DNA of 64,000 nucleotides from Streptomyces sp. AM 2-1-1 (GCF_029167645.1 NZ_CP119147.1:2728001-2792000); one strand, 5' to 3'; counted from the first letter of the stretch, positions 42,005-51,410 are shown. The notes: generated by a model from the letters alone, not told the origin. Numbers and translations are program-made.

Positions 42005-44449
42005 TCAGCAGCCGACGGTGTCGTTCACGCAGCGCAGCACCGGCTTCCTCGTCAGGGCGTCCGGGTCGGCGAGCCGTGCCCCGGTGACCCGGAAGACGGT
42101 GGTCTCGCCGGGGAGCAGGGTCACCAGCATCCTGTCCACCCGGGCTGCCGGGGCCAGGCGGTCGGGGAAGAGCGCGAGGTCGCGCAGGAGGGTGCGGGCG
42201 GTCACCCGGACCTCGTACCCCTCCGGGGCCGCGCCGTCCTCGGGGTACGGAGTGACGGTCGCCGTCCAGCGGGCCGGGGGGAGGTCCAGGGCGGTGTCCT
42301 CCGCGTAGAACTCCACGGTCCGCTCCTCCCCCAGCCGTACCACCAGGAGTTCGCGCGCCGGGTCGGCCGGCTGTGCGACGGACGGTGGGAGGGGTACCCG
42401 GGTGGCGTCCCGGGCGGCCGTGGCGACGGGCAGCCGCTCCTCGGCCAGCACCGTGCCGTCCAGCGCGTGCCGGGTCAGGTGGAGGGTGCCGTCCCAGGGT
42501 GCGGCGGCGTCGTTGACCAGGTGAAGGGCGGAGTCGCGGAGGACGGCGAGGCGGTCGGCGTAGACGGAACGCAGGGCGTACCACAAGGGCTTGCGGCGGC
42601 CGTCACCGTCGAGGGCGGACCAGGAGACGACCGGCCAGCAGTCGTTGAGCTGCCAGACGATCGCGCCCGTGCAGTACGGGGCCTGGGAACGGAAGTGGCG
42701 GATGCCGAAGGCGACGGCGCGGGCCTGGTTGAGCTGGGTGAGCCAGTGCCAGTCGTCGAAGGCGTCCGTACCGGTGCCGCCCGGTCGCGGGAGGTGGTCG
42801 CCGAGACCCCGCAGCAGTTTGGCGTCGCCGTCCTCCGCCTTCTGGTGGTGGCGTACGTACGGGGCGTCGGGCGCCAGTTCGCCGCTGACCGCGCGCCGGA
42901 GGGTGGCGTACGCGGGCGGGCCCTGGAACCCGAACTCGGCGACGAAGCGGTGGGCGTGGTCGGCGTAGTGCCGGTAGTCCACCCGGTTCCACACGTCCCA
43001 GAGGTGGACGGTGCCCAGCGACGGTTCGTTCGGGGGGAGTTCGGGCGACCCGGAATAGGGGGAACCGGGCCAGTACGGGCGGGTGGGGTCGAGTTCGGCG
43101 CAGATCGCGGGGAGCAGGTCGTGGTAGTAGCCGTGGCCCCAGGTACGGTCGCCGAGCTCCTCGGCCCAGCCCCAGTCGGCGTGGCCCTCCAGGTTCTCGT
43201 TGTTGCCGCACCACAGGACCAGCGAGGGGTGCGGGGCGAGCCGGTCGACGTTCTCCCGGGCCTCGGCGGCGACCTCGTCGTACAGCGGCTGCTCCTCCGG
43301 GTAGGCGGCGCAGGCGAAGGGGAAATCCTGCCAGACCAACAGGCCCTTCTCGTCCGCGAGTTCGTAGAAGTCGTCACTCTCGTAGAGGCCGCCTCCCCAG
43401 ACCCGTACGAGGTTGACCCCTGCCGCGACCGCTTCGTCGAGGCGGTCGGAGAGGTGGTGCCGGGTGATCCGGGACGGGAAGCAGTCGTCGGGGATCCAGT
43501 TCACCCCGCGGACGAAGACCGGCTCGTCGTTGACCGCGATCCGGAACGCCTCACGCTCCAGCGAGACCGTGCGGAAGCCGGTCCTGCCCTGCCAGGTGTG
43601 GTCGCCGAGCCGGACGGTGACGGTGTGGAGCGGCTGGTCACCGTGGCTGTGCGGCCACCACCGCTCGGCCCGCGGGACGGCCACCACCAGGGTGGCGGCG
43701 GACTCGCCGGCCGGGACCGTGAAGGGGTGCCGCTCCCCGGCGACGTCGGCGTACGCGGTGAGGGCCCCGCCCTCCTCGCCCCCGGCACCCCGGCGGTCCA
43801 CCGTGAGGGTCGCCGAGAGTCTCGGCACCCCGTCCGGGTCCACGTCGCCGAGGAGCTTGACCCCGGCGATCCGGGGGCCGGTCCAGCTCTCCAGGGCGGC
43901 CGGGCGCCAGATGCCGGAGGTGACCAGGGTCGGCCCCCAGTCCCAGCCGAAGTTGCACGCCATCTTCCGGATGAAGGCGTACGGCTCCGCATAGGCGCCG
44001 GGCCGGTCGCCGAGCCGCTCGCGCAGGGCCTCCGCGTAGGCGTACGGGGCGGTGAAGCGGACTTCCAGGGTGTTGGCCCCCTCGCGGAGCAGGTGTTCGG
44101 CCGGGAAGCGGTAGGAGCGGTGCTGGTTGGCGGTGCGGCCGAGCTCGGTGCCGTTGAGGGTGAGCGTGGCGACGGTGTCGAGACCGTCGAAGCAGAGGTC
44201 GGCGCGGTGCTCAGCGGCGGCCGGCCGGTGGAAGGTGGTGGTGTACGTCCAGTCGGTGCGGCCGATCCAGCCGAGCCGGTTCTCGTTGTCGTCCAGGTAC
44301 GGATCGTCGATGAGCCCCGCGGCGAGGAGATCGGTGTGGACGCAGCCGGGGACCGTGGCGGGTACGCCGTCGGCCGGGAGGGACACGGGGACGGGGCCGC
44401 CCGCGCGGAGCGTCCAGCCTTCGGCGAGGGGCAGTCGGTGGAGTGTCAC
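42005..44449 (-). CDS. Beta-mannosidase, glycoside hydrolase family 2
   Basis: An 814-residue GH2 enzyme without signal peptide, so cytoplasmic. The N-terminal sugar-binding domain begins GWTLRAGG and includes MACNFGWDWGPTLVTSGIWRP, a block typical of beta-mannosidases. The barrel contains VNWIPDDCFPSRIT, acid/base Glu418 in LWCGNNENLEGH and nucleophile Glu505 in VAEFGFQGPP. It would trim mannose from imported beta-manno-oligosaccharides. The GTG at 44449 overlaps the preceding ATPase gene by 4 nt, so it is translated with the transporter. A LacI gene at 50376 is the likely regulator. Confidence 0.9.
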   Translation of the reverse strand: MTLHRLPLAEGWTLRAGGPVPVSLPADGVPATVPGCVHTDLLAAGLIDDPYLDDNENRLGWIGRTDWTYTTTFHRPAAAEHRADLCFDGLDTVATLTLNGTELGRTANQHRSYRFPAEHLLREGANTLEVRFTAPYAYAEALRERLGDRPGAYAEPYAFIRKMACNFGWDWGPTLVTSGIWRPAALESWTGPRIAGVKLLGDVDPDGVPRLSATLTVDRRGAGGEEGGALTAYADVAGERHPFTVPAGESAATLVVAVPRAERWWPHSHGDQPLHTVTVRLGDHTWQGRTGFRTVSLEREAFRIAVNDEPVFVRGVNWIPDDCFPSRITRHHLSDRLDEAVAAGVNLVRVWGGGLYESDDFYELADEKGLLVWQDFPFACAAYPEEQPLYDEVAAEARENVDRLAPHPSLVLWCGNNENLEGHADWGWAEELGDRTWGHGYYHDLLPAICAELDPTRPYWPGSPYSGSPELPPNEPSLGTVHLWDVWNRVDYRHYADHAHRFVAEFGFQGPPAYATLRRAVSGELAPDAPYVRHHQKAEDGDAKLLRGLGDHLPRPGGTGTDAFDDWHWLTQLNQARAVAFGIRHFRSQAPYCTGAIVWQLNDCWPVVSWSALDGDGRRKPLWYALRSVYADRLAVLRDSALHLVNDAAAPWDGTLHLTRHALDGTVLAEERLPVATAARDATRVPLPPSVAQPADPARELLVVRLGEERTVEFYAEDTALDLPPARWTATVTPYPEDGAAPEGYEVRVTARTLLRDLALFPDRLAPAARVDRMLVTLLPGETTVFRVTGARLADPDALTRKPVLRCVNDTVGC

Positions 44450-45351
44450 GCGGGGGTCCTTCCGCAGTCGGGGAGTCCGGCGCAGGCCACGAAGTGGTCG
44501 TCCTCCGCCTCGTGGAGACCGGCGGAGTCACCGGGGTCCGCCGCGCCCCGGTGGTACGCGCAGCTCTCCACCGGCTCCGGCGGGTCCCAGGGGGTGTTGA
44601 GCCGGGGGACGGCGGCCAGCAGCGTCCGGGTGTACGGGTGCAGGGGGTTGCCGAACACCTTCTGGGTGTCGCCGCGTTCGACGACCCGGCCGCGGCGGAG
44701 CACCACGGTCCGCTCGGCGAGGTAGGTGCCGAGGGAGAGGTCGTGGGTGATGTAGAGGACGCCCAGCCCGCGTTCCTTCAGCCCGGCCAGCAGGTTGAGG
44801 ACGTCGATGCGGGTGGAGGCGTCGAGCATGCTGGTGATCTCGTCGGCGACCAGGAAGCTCAGGTCGAGCAGGAGGGCGCGGGCGATGAGGAGGCGCTGGA
44901 GCTGGCCACCGCTGAGCTGGTGGGGGTAGCGGCCGAGCACCTGCCCGGGGTCGAGGCGTACGTCCCGGACGGCCTTCTCGACGCGCTGCTCCCACTCCCG
45001 GTCGGGGACTCCGGGATGGTAGGCGCGGCGGATCATGGCGAAGACGCGGTCGGCCTTGAAGACGGGGTTGTAGCAGGAGAAGGGGTCCTGGAAGACGCCC
45101 TGGACGCGGCGGTAGAAGTCCTTGCCGGGGCGGACGGGGGTGCCGTCCAGGGTGAGGCTGCCGCCGGAGACCCCGGTGAGGCCGAGGACCATGCGGCCGA
45201 TGGTCGATTTTCCGCTGCCGCTCTCGCCGATGAGGGAGACGACCTCACCGGGCGCGGCGTCGAAGGAGACCCGGTCGACGGCGGTGACCGAGCCGCCGCC
45301 GAAGGCGCCCGCGCGGTAGGTCTTGGTGACTCGGTCCAGGGTCAGCATCAT
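44446..45351 (-). CDS. Opp/Dpp-type ABC transporter ATP-binding protein (second)
   Basis: A 301-residue ATPase: Walker A GESGSGKST, Q-loop FQDPFSCYNP, signature LSGGQLQR and Walker B LSFLVADE. The C-terminal oligo-HPY region has NPLHPYTRTLLAAVP followed by a short Cys-containing tail. ATG 45351 overlaps the stop of the previous ATPase gene (ATGA). With the other ATPase, two permeases and lipoprotein it makes a complete importer. Next gene is a cytoplasmic beta-mannosidase, so the cargo is probably an oligosaccharide rather than a peptide. Confidence 0.92.
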   Translation of the reverse strand: MMLTLDRVTKTYRAGAFGGGSVTAVDRVSFDAAPGEVVSLIGESGSGKSTIGRMVLGLTGVSGGSLTLDGTPVRPGKDFYRRVQGVFQDPFSCYNPVFKADRVFAMIRRAYHPGVPDREWEQRVEKAVRDVRLDPGQVLGRYPHQLSGGQLQRLLIARALLLDLSFLVADEITSMLDASTRIDVLNLLAGLKERGLGVLYITHDLSLGTYLAERTVVLRRGRVVERGDTQKVFGNPLHPYTRTLLAAVPRLNTPWDPPEPVESCAYHRGAADPGDSAGLHEAEDDHFVACAGLPDCGRTPA

Positions 45352-46289
45352 GCCTTCCAGCACGCGACGGAGTGGCGGGGGGCGATCTCGACGACCGGCG
45401 GCTCCTCGGCGCACCGGGCGTCGGCGAGCGGGCAGCGGTCGCGGAAGCGGCAGCCGGCCGGCGGGTCGAGCAGGGAGGGCGGGGAGCCGGCGATCCCGCT
45501 GAGCGGCCGGTCGCGGTGGCGTACGCCGACCTGGGGCAGCGAGCCGAGCAGCATCCGGGTGTACGGGTGGCGGGGCTCGGCGGTGAGGGTCCTGGTCGGC
45601 GCCTTCTCGGCGAGCTTCCCCGCGTACATCACCATGATCGAGTCGGCGATCTGCGAGGTGAGGGCCAGGTCGTGGGTGATGAAGAGCATGCTGGTGACGA
45701 GGCCCGCGTCGCGGAGCCCGGTGAGCGCGGTGACGACGGCCTTCTGGGTGGAGACGTCGAGGGCGGAGGTCACCTCGTCGGCGATCAGGACGGCCGGGTC
45801 GAGCAGGGTGGAGATCACCATGACGGTGCGCTGCTTCATGCCGCCGGAGAGCTCGATCGGGTAGCGGTCCAGCACGTCCCGGTCCAGGCCCACCAGGTCG
45901 AGCCGGCGGTGGAGTTCGGCGGTGTCCACGCCCACCCCGCGCGAGGCGAGGAGTTCGCGGATCATGCGGCCGATGCGCCGGGTCGGGTTGAGGGCGCTCA
46001 TCGAGTACTGCGGTACGAGCGAGATCCGGTGGAAGCGGAAGGCGTTCATCGCCCGGTCGTCGGCGATCGGCACGGCGTCGCCGTCGAGGGTGACAGTGCC
46101 GCCGGCGTGGCGCATCCGTCCGTCCAGCCGGATCAGCGACTTGCCGAGGGTGGTCTTGCCGCAGCCCGACTCGCCCGCCAGGCCGAGGATCTCGCCGTCG
46201 GCCACGTCGAAGCCGACGCCGTCCAGCGCCCGGACCTCGCCGCGCAGGGTGCGGTAGTGGACCCGCAGGTCGGTGACGGTCAGCGTCAT
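45348..46289 (-). CDS. Opp/Dpp-type ABC transporter ATP-binding protein (first)
   Basis: A 313-residue ATPase: Walker A AGESGCGKTT at 38-47, Q-loop VPQYSMSALNPT, signature LSGGMKQR and Walker B AVLIADEVTSALD. The C-terminal oligo-HPY extension, HPYTRMLLGSLP, ends in a Cys-rich tail (CRFRDRC, CAEE, CWKA) common in this subfamily. The ATG at 46289 begins MTLTVTDLRVHY and lies just 4 nt after the permease stop. It powers import through the two permeases encoded upstream. Confidence 0.92.
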   Translation of the reverse strand: MTLTVTDLRVHYRTLRGEVRALDGVGFDVADGEILGLAGESGCGKTTLGKSLIRLDGRMRHAGGTVTLDGDAVPIADDRAMNAFRFHRISLVPQYSMSALNPTRRIGRMIRELLASRGVGVDTAELHRRLDLVGLDRDVLDRYPIELSGGMKQRTVMVISTLLDPAVLIADEVTSALDVSTQKAVVTALTGLRDAGLVTSMLFITHDLALTSQIADSIMVMYAGKLAEKAPTRTLTAEPRHPYTRMLLGSLPQVGVRHRDRPLSGIAGSPPSLLDPPAGCRFRDRCPLADARCAEEPPVVEIAPRHSVACWKA

Positions 46290-46293
46290 GTGC

Positions 46294-47223
46294 TCAGGAC
46301 TCCCTCAGCTTCGGGTTGAAGACCTCGTCGAGGCCGACGTTGGCGATGTACAGGGCGCCGACGATCGCGGTGATCCCGGCGCCGGGCGGCACGAACCACC
46401 ACCACATGCCGAGGCTGAGCGCGCTCCACTGCTGGGCGCTCTGGAGCATCAGGCCGAGCGAGACGCCGCCGGTCGGACCGAGGCCGATGAAGTCGAGCGA
46501 GGAGGCGATGAGGACGGAGCCGCCGAAGAGCAGGATGAACATCATGAAGAGGTAGGAGCTCATGTTGGGCGCGATCTCGCGGAACACGATCCGCCAGGTG
46601 CCGTTGCCGCTGAGCCGGGCCAGGTCCACGAACTCGCGGGTGCGCAGGGTGAAGGTCTGGGCCCGGATGGCGCGCGCCGCCCAGGGCCAGGAGGTGAGCC
46701 CGATGAAGACGCCCTGCACGGGTACGGAGCGCACCCCCAGGTACGCGTTGATGATGAGCAGCACGGCGAGCGCCGGGATCACCAGCACCACGTTGGTGAC
46801 CATGGTGAGGAGCTCGTCCAGCACGCCGCCCCGGTAGCCGGCGAAGAAGCCGACGAGCATCGCGACGACGGCGGCGATGGCCCCGCCCACCACGCCCACC
46901 AGGAAGGTGGCGCGCAGCCCGTGGACGAACTGCGCGTACACGTCCTGGCCGAAGGTGGTGGTGCCCATCCAGTACGTGGAGTCGGGCGGCGCGGCCTGCG
47001 GGCCGCCGTAGGCGTTCGGGTCGGTGGTGTCGAGCAGGGGCGGGCCGATCAGCCCGAGGAGGAGCAGGGCCAGGACGACGGCGGAGCCGATGAGCAGTTT
47101 CGGGTTGCGGACGGCGTAGTGCAGGGTCTCGCGGACGGAGCCGGCCGGCTTCTTCTCCGCGGTGGGTGCGGTGGGTGCGGAGGGGCCGGCGTCGCCGCCG
47201 GCCGGTCCGGGCGGCGCGCTCAT
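46294..47223 (-). CDS. ABC transporter permease (DppC-like)
   Basis: A 309-residue inner-membrane permease with six helices and the binding-protein-dependent transport signature around WAARAIRAQTFTLRTREFVDLARLSG. The N-terminus is a proline-rich leader followed by the extra OppC/DppC helix (LLIGSAVVLALLLLGLIG). The ATG at 47223 overlaps the first permease stop by 4 nt. It pairs with the DppB-like permease to form the channel of the saccharide importer. Confidence 0.92.
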   Translation of the reverse strand: MSAPPGPAGGDAGPSAPTAPTAEKKPAGSVRETLHYAVRNPKLLIGSAVVLALLLLGLIGPPLLDTTDPNAYGGPQAAPPDSTYWMGTTTFGQDVYAQFVHGLRATFLVGVVGGAIAAVVAMLVGFFAGYRGGVLDELLTMVTNVVLVIPALAVLLIINAYLGVRSVPVQGVFIGLTSWPWAARAIRAQTFTLRTREFVDLARLSGNGTWRIVFREIAPNMSSYLFMMFILLFGGSVLIASSLDFIGLGPTGGVSLGLMLQSAQQWSALSLGMWWWFVPPGAGITAIVGALYIANVGLDEVFNPKLRES

Positions 47224-48215
47224 GACTGGCCTCCTGCCATGCCGGTACGGGTCCGGGGGTCCACGAGGACGTAGACGACGTCGATGACGAAGTTGGCGAT
47301 CAGTACGCCGATGACGATGAAGAGGAACGCCCCCTGGAGCAGGAAGAAGTCCTGGTTCTGGATGGCGGCGAGGATGAGCGAGCCGAGTCCGGGATAGGCG
47401 AAGACGATCTCGGTGACCAGCGCTCCGGCCACCAGTACGCCCAACTGCAGGGCGAGGCCGGTGATCTGGGGCAGCACCGCGTTGCGGAACGCGTAGCGCC
47501 GGATGAGCCGCTGCGGTGCGCCGAGGGCGGAGAGGTAGGAGGAGTAGTCGGACTCCAGCTCGTAGATGATCATGTTGCGCATGCCGATGGCCCAGCCGCC
47601 GAGGGCGACGAGGAAGAGCGAGAGGAACGGCAGTACCCAGTGGTGCGCCAGGTCGGCCACGAAGTCCAGGCTCCAGCTGGGCTGGATGTCCAGGCTGTAG
47701 CCGCCGGAGATCGGGAACCATCCGGCCTTGGAGCCGAGGGCCCAGGCGAGGATCACCGCGATCCACATGTACGGCATCGCGGTCAGCAGGTAGCCGGCCG
47801 GCAGCACGGTGTTGTCGAGCACCTTGCGGCGGGCCGCGAGCGCGCCGGCCCAGTTGCCGGCGATCCAGCTGAGCAGCACCGCCGGGAGCATCAGCCCCAG
47901 GGTGTACGGGAGGGCGTCGAGCAGTACGTCGGAGACGGGGGTCGGGAAGACCCATACGGAGATCCCGAAGTCGCCCTGGAGCAGGGCGCCCCAGAAGTGG
48001 AGGTACTGCTGCCAGACGGGTTCGTCGAAGCCGAAGAGGTTGTTGTAGTAGCCGCGCATCGCCTCGGCCGCCTCCGGCTGGGAGACGCGGGCGCGGGAGA
48101 CCATGGACGCCACCGGGTCGCCCGGCATGAAGCGCGGGATCATCCAGTTGACGGTGACGGCGACGACGAACGTCAGCGCGTAGACCAGGAGTTTTCGGGC
48201 GAAGTAGCGGCGCAA
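47220..48215 (-). CDS. ABC transporter permease (DppB-like)
   Basis: A 331-residue permease starting with TTG at 48215 (MRRYFARKLLVYAL), with GGGAG 5 nt upstream. It has the DppB pattern: an N-terminal helix, a large extracytoplasmic loop (MPGDPVASMVSRARV and GDFGISVWVFPTPVS), then five helices with the signature YLSALGAPQRLIRRYAFRNAVLPQ. It is the first permease after the lipoprotein gene and shares a 4-nt overlap with the next one. Confidence 0.92.
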   Translation of the reverse strand: MRRYFARKLLVYALTFVVAVTVNWMIPRFMPGDPVASMVSRARVSQPEAAEAMRGYYNNLFGFDEPVWQQYLHFWGALLQGDFGISVWVFPTPVSDVLLDALPYTLGLMLPAVLLSWIAGNWAGALAARRKVLDNTVLPAGYLLTAMPYMWIAVILAWALGSKAGWFPISGGYSLDIQPSWSLDFVADLAHHWVLPFLSLFLVALGGWAIGMRNMIIYELESDYSSYLSALGAPQRLIRRYAFRNAVLPQITGLALQLGVLVAGALVTEIVFAYPGLGSLILAAIQNQDFFLLQGAFLFIVIGVLIANFVIDVVYVLVDPRTRTGMAGGQS

Positions 48216-48389
48216 GGGAGCTCCCGTCGAGGTGCCCCGCCGGGCGCGCGCGTGTCAGGGCGGCGCGCGCGGCGGGGCGGTCAAAAGGCCGGGCGGCGGC
48301 GTGGGCGCCGGGCGGCGTGAGGGCGGCGAAGGCGGGGCGGCCGGGGCGGTACGGGCGCTGGGGCCCGCGGTACCGGACCGGCCGCGGGG

Positions 48390-50120
48390 CTACTTCGCCG
48401 GCTTGAGCTGGGTCAGCATCTCGAAGCCGCCCATCTCCAGCCAGTTGCGCCAGAGCGCCGGCGCGTGGGTGGGCGCTCCCTCGGCGTCCGAGGGCCAGTT
48501 GGTCCAGGTGCCGGTGGTGGACTGCGACCAGAGGCCGTTGTACCAGAGCGGGATGATCGGCATCTCGTCCAGCTGGATCTTCTGGAGCCGGCTCGTCACC
48601 GCCTTCATCCCGGCGGCGTCGTCGGTCGGCACCCCGCCGAGCCGCTGGACCAGCTTCCACGCCTCCGGGTTCTCGTACCGTCCGAAGTTCACCGTGTTCT
48701 GCTGCTTCTGGACGGGGAGCTGGAACATGTACTCGTAGTACGTCCACGGGGTGTTGGAGAGCTGGCGGTCGTTGTTGATGACGAGGTCGAAGTCGCCCTT
48801 CGCGCGCTGCTCGCTGAGGGCGTTCTGGTCGGGGAACTCCGTGGTGACCGAGATGCCCGCCGCCTTGGCGCCGGCGGCGATGACCTTGGCTGCTTCCATC
48901 CAGTCGGTCCAGCCGGTGGGCACGGCCAGCTTGAGGCTGATCTTCGACCCGTCCTTGTTCTCGACCAGTCCGTCGCCGTCCTTGTCACGGTACCCGGCGT
49001 CGGCGAGGGTCCGCTTCGCGCCGGCGGTGTCGTACGAGAACCCGTCGGAGGCCACCACGCCCTTGTCGACGTAACTGTCCCACTGCGGGAGCAGACCGGT
49101 CGGGTCGGCCTTCTTGACCAGGTCGCCGTAGACGCCCTTCACGATCTTGTCGATGTCCACGGAGGCGGCGAGCGCCTTGCGGAAGGCGGCGTCGTCCAGC
49201 GGCGTGCGGGTGGTGTTGGGGACCAGCCAGGCGGTGTTGGCGGAGAGCATGTAGGGGGGCTCGTCGTAGTACGACACGACCTTCTTGGACTTGACCAGCG
49301 AGGAGGCACCGGGCAGGAAGTTGTTGCTCAGGTCGAGCTGCCCCTGGCCGAGCTGGCCGATGACGACCTCGTTGCTCGGGTTGGAGACGTCGACGATGTA
49401 GCGCGGCGCGGGCGTCATGCCGAGCGCCTTCGTGCCCCACCAGTCGTCACGCCGCTGCCAGACCACCCGGTCCTGGGACTTGCTCTTGAGGGTGTACGCC
49501 CCGCTGCCGACCGGCTTGTCGTTGACCCCGTTGAGGATCTCCTCCTCGGAGCGGCCGCTCCACACGTGCTCGGGGACGACCGGCTGGCCGTAGAGGGTGA
49601 AGTCCCACTCCTGGTAGTGGGCCTCCTCGAAGGTGAACCGGACGGTCGTGGCGTCGACCGCCTCGGCGCCGGAGAGCCAGCTCCACAGGGAGTGGAAGGA
49701 GGACGCCTCGATCTTTCCGAGGCCGTAGGAGTAGGCGACGTCCTTCGCGGTGAGCGGTTCGCCGTCGGCCCAGGTGATACCGGCCCGCAGCTTCACCTCG
49801 TAGGTCTTCGCGTCCTTCCAGCCGCCGGACTCGGCGAGCCAGGGGTTCAGCTTCCCGGTGTTCGGGTCGAAGTGGAACAGCGTCTCGTAGACCAGCCCTT
49901 TGGTGCCGGTGGCGTGGTCCCAGCTGCGCAGCGGGTTGTAGTTGGCCGGAGGCCCCCACTGCGTACCGGTGGTGTAGAGCGTCTCCTCGCGCGGTAACGC
50001 TCCGCCCTGCGTGCCGCCCGGACCCTTGCCCGTCACCGGACTCCCCCCGGTGCACGCGGTGGCGGTGAGCGCGATCACGGCGAGTGCGGTGGCGATCCGC
50101 ACCCGGATACCCGTCCCCAT
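48390..50120 (-). CDS. Extracellular solute-binding lipoprotein (family 5)
   Basis: A 576-residue family 5 binding protein. It has a lipoprotein signal peptide with lipobox LTATAC and acylated Cys23. The mature part begins with a Gly/Pro linker and then TTGTQWGPPANYNPLRSW. Family blocks include YVVGLAYSYG-like DVAYSYGLGKIEASSFHSLW and GSGAYTLKSKSQDRVVW. Family 5 proteins bind peptides, but members in Thermotoga and actinobacteria bind cello- and manno-oligosaccharides. The adjacent mannosidase and LacI gene favour a sugar ligand. ATG 50120 has AGGAAGGG just upstream. A TTGACA-17-TACCTT promoter drives it. Confidence 0.9.
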   Translation of the reverse strand: MGTGIRVRIATALAVIALTATACTGGSPVTGKGPGGTQGGALPREETLYTTGTQWGPPANYNPLRSWDHATGTKGLVYETLFHFDPNTGKLNPWLAESGGWKDAKTYEVKLRAGITWADGEPLTAKDVAYSYGLGKIEASSFHSLWSWLSGAEAVDATTVRFTFEEAHYQEWDFTLYGQPVVPEHVWSGRSEEEILNGVNDKPVGSGAYTLKSKSQDRVVWQRRDDWWGTKALGMTPAPRYIVDVSNPSNEVVIGQLGQGQLDLSNNFLPGASSLVKSKKVVSYYDEPPYMLSANTAWLVPNTTRTPLDDAAFRKALAASVDIDKIVKGVYGDLVKKADPTGLLPQWDSYVDKGVVASDGFSYDTAGAKRTLADAGYRDKDGDGLVENKDGSKISLKLAVPTGWTDWMEAAKVIAAGAKAAGISVTTEFPDQNALSEQRAKGDFDLVINNDRQLSNTPWTYYEYMFQLPVQKQQNTVNFGRYENPEAWKLVQRLGGVPTDDAAGMKAVTSRLQKIQLDEMPIIPLWYNGLWSQSTTGTWTNWPSDAEGAPTHAPALWRNWLEMGGFEMLTQLKPAK

Positions 50121-50160
50121 AGCCCTTCCTCTCCCCGCCGTTCCTGCGAGCGGAGTCACT

Positions 50161-50231
50161 GAACCGGGTAAGTGCCGTGAAGGTATGAGGGCCCGGGAAG
50201 CGTGTCAAGGGTGTGCGCGGGAGCGCTCCCA
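50161..50231 (-). promoter_or_regulatory. Saccharide operon promoter and LacI operators
   Basis: On the reverse strand TTGACA (50208-50203), a 17-nt spacer and TACCTT (50185-50180) make a near-consensus promoter, starting at about 50173. GAACCGGGTAAGTG at 50161-50174 covers the start site, and a 13-of-14 match lies before the LacI gene at 50354-50367. CGGGAGCGCTCCCA at 50218-50231 just upstream of the -35 matches the CebR-type box TGGGAGCGCTCCCA at 13 of 14 positions as I remember it. Confidence 0.65.
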
Positions 50232-50375
50232 CCCTTGCCGGTCAAAGGAGTTGACGGTACCTTCGAGCCCGGACGGGGGTCCCGGGGAGGCATTCGGGCA
50301 GGCGGGGGCGACACGGTCCGGCGAGGGCCGACGGCTACGATGCCGGTCGACACGAACCGGTTAAGTGAGGTCCCC

Positions 50376-51410
50376 TTGCCCAAGAACCGCCCGACGATCG
50401 CCGACATCGCGCTGCGCGCCGGGGTCTCCAAGGTCGCGGTGTCCTACGCGCTCAACGACCGCCCGGGGGTCTCCCCCACCACGCGTGCCGCCATCAAGGC
50501 CATTGCCGAGGAGATCGGCTGGCAGCCCAACAGCGCGGCCCGCGCGCTCACCCGCGCCCGCGCCGAAACGGTCGGCCTCGCGCTCTCCCGCCCCGCCCGG
50601 ATGCTCGGGGTGGAGCCGTTCTTCATGGAGCTGATCAGCGGCATCGAGAGCGAACTCTCGGCGCGGGGCTGTGCGCTGCTGCTGCAGATGGTGAGCGGCC
50701 CGAGGCAGGAGCTGGAGGTGTACCGGCGCTGGTGGGGCGAGGGACGGGTGGACGGGATCTTCCTCGCCGATCTGCGGGAGCCGGCCCCGGGCGAACCGGA
50801 CCCGCGCGTCACCGGCGTCGCCGGTCTCGGGCTGCCGGCCGTCGCGATCGGCCACCCGTCCGCGGCCGGACCGCTGACCCCGGTGTGGTCCGACGACGCG
50901 GCGGCGCTCCGCGACACGTGGTCCTATCTGCACGCGCTCGGCCACCGCCGGGTGGCGCGCGTCGCCGGGCTGGCGGAGCTGACCCACACCCTGCTGCGGG
51001 ACCGGGCGCAGCGGGAGATCTGCGCCGACCTCGGCCTGGGGGCCCCGGTGGTGGTGCACACCGACTACTCGGGCGACGAGGGCGCGCACGCGACCCGCCG
51101 GCTCGTCAGCTCCCCCGAGCGGCCGACCGCGATCGTCTACGACAACGACATCATGGCCGTCGCGGGTCTCTCCGTCGCCCAGGAGATGGGGCTGGACGTG
51201 CCCGCCGACCTCTCGCTCGTCGCCTGGGACGACTCGCAGCTCTCCCAGGTGGTCCGGCCGCCGCTGACCGCACTGGGCCGGGACGTCGCGGCGTACGGGG
51301 CGCTGGCCGCGCGGACCCTGCTGACGCTGGTGACCGAGGGCGCGGCCGAGGGCCGCGAGGACGCCACCGCCCGGCTCGTGCCACGCGGATCGACGGCGCC
51401 GCCGCGCTGA
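50376..51410 (+). CDS. LacI family transcriptional regulator
   Basis: A 344-residue LacI-type repressor. The N-terminal helix-turn-helix reads PTIADIALRAGVSKVAVSYALNDRPGVSPTTRAAI, with hinge helix NSAARALTRAR. The sugar-binding core has ETVGLALSRPARM and ends with the AIVYDNDIMAVAGLSVAQEMGLDVPADLSLVAWDDS block. The TTG at 50376 has GTGAGG 5 nt upstream; an ATG at 50340 has no such site. It diverges from the transporter-mannosidase operon and shares operator-like motifs with it, so it probably represses that operon and itself until a sugar binds. Confidence 0.9.
   Translation: MPKNRPTIADIALRAGVSKVAVSYALNDRPGVSPTTRAAIKAIAEEIGWQPNSAARALTRARAETVGLALSRPARMLGVEPFFMELISGIESELSARGCALLLQMVSGPRQELEVYRRWWGEGRVDGIFLADLREPAPGEPDPRVTGVAGLGLPAVAIGHPSAAGPLTPVWSDDAAALRDTWSYLHALGHRRVARVAGLAELTHTLLRDRAQREICADLGLGAPVVVHTDYSGDEGAHATRRLVSSPERPTAIVYDNDIMAVAGLSVAQEMGLDVPADLSLVAWDDSQLSQVVRPPLTALGRDVAAYGALAARTLLTLVTEGAAEGREDATARLVPRGSTAPPR

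Noticed and set aside
41882..44725. A 947-codon forward frame over the beta-mannosidase
   Set aside because: Antisense shadow; the reverse strand has both catalytic Glu motifs of GH2.
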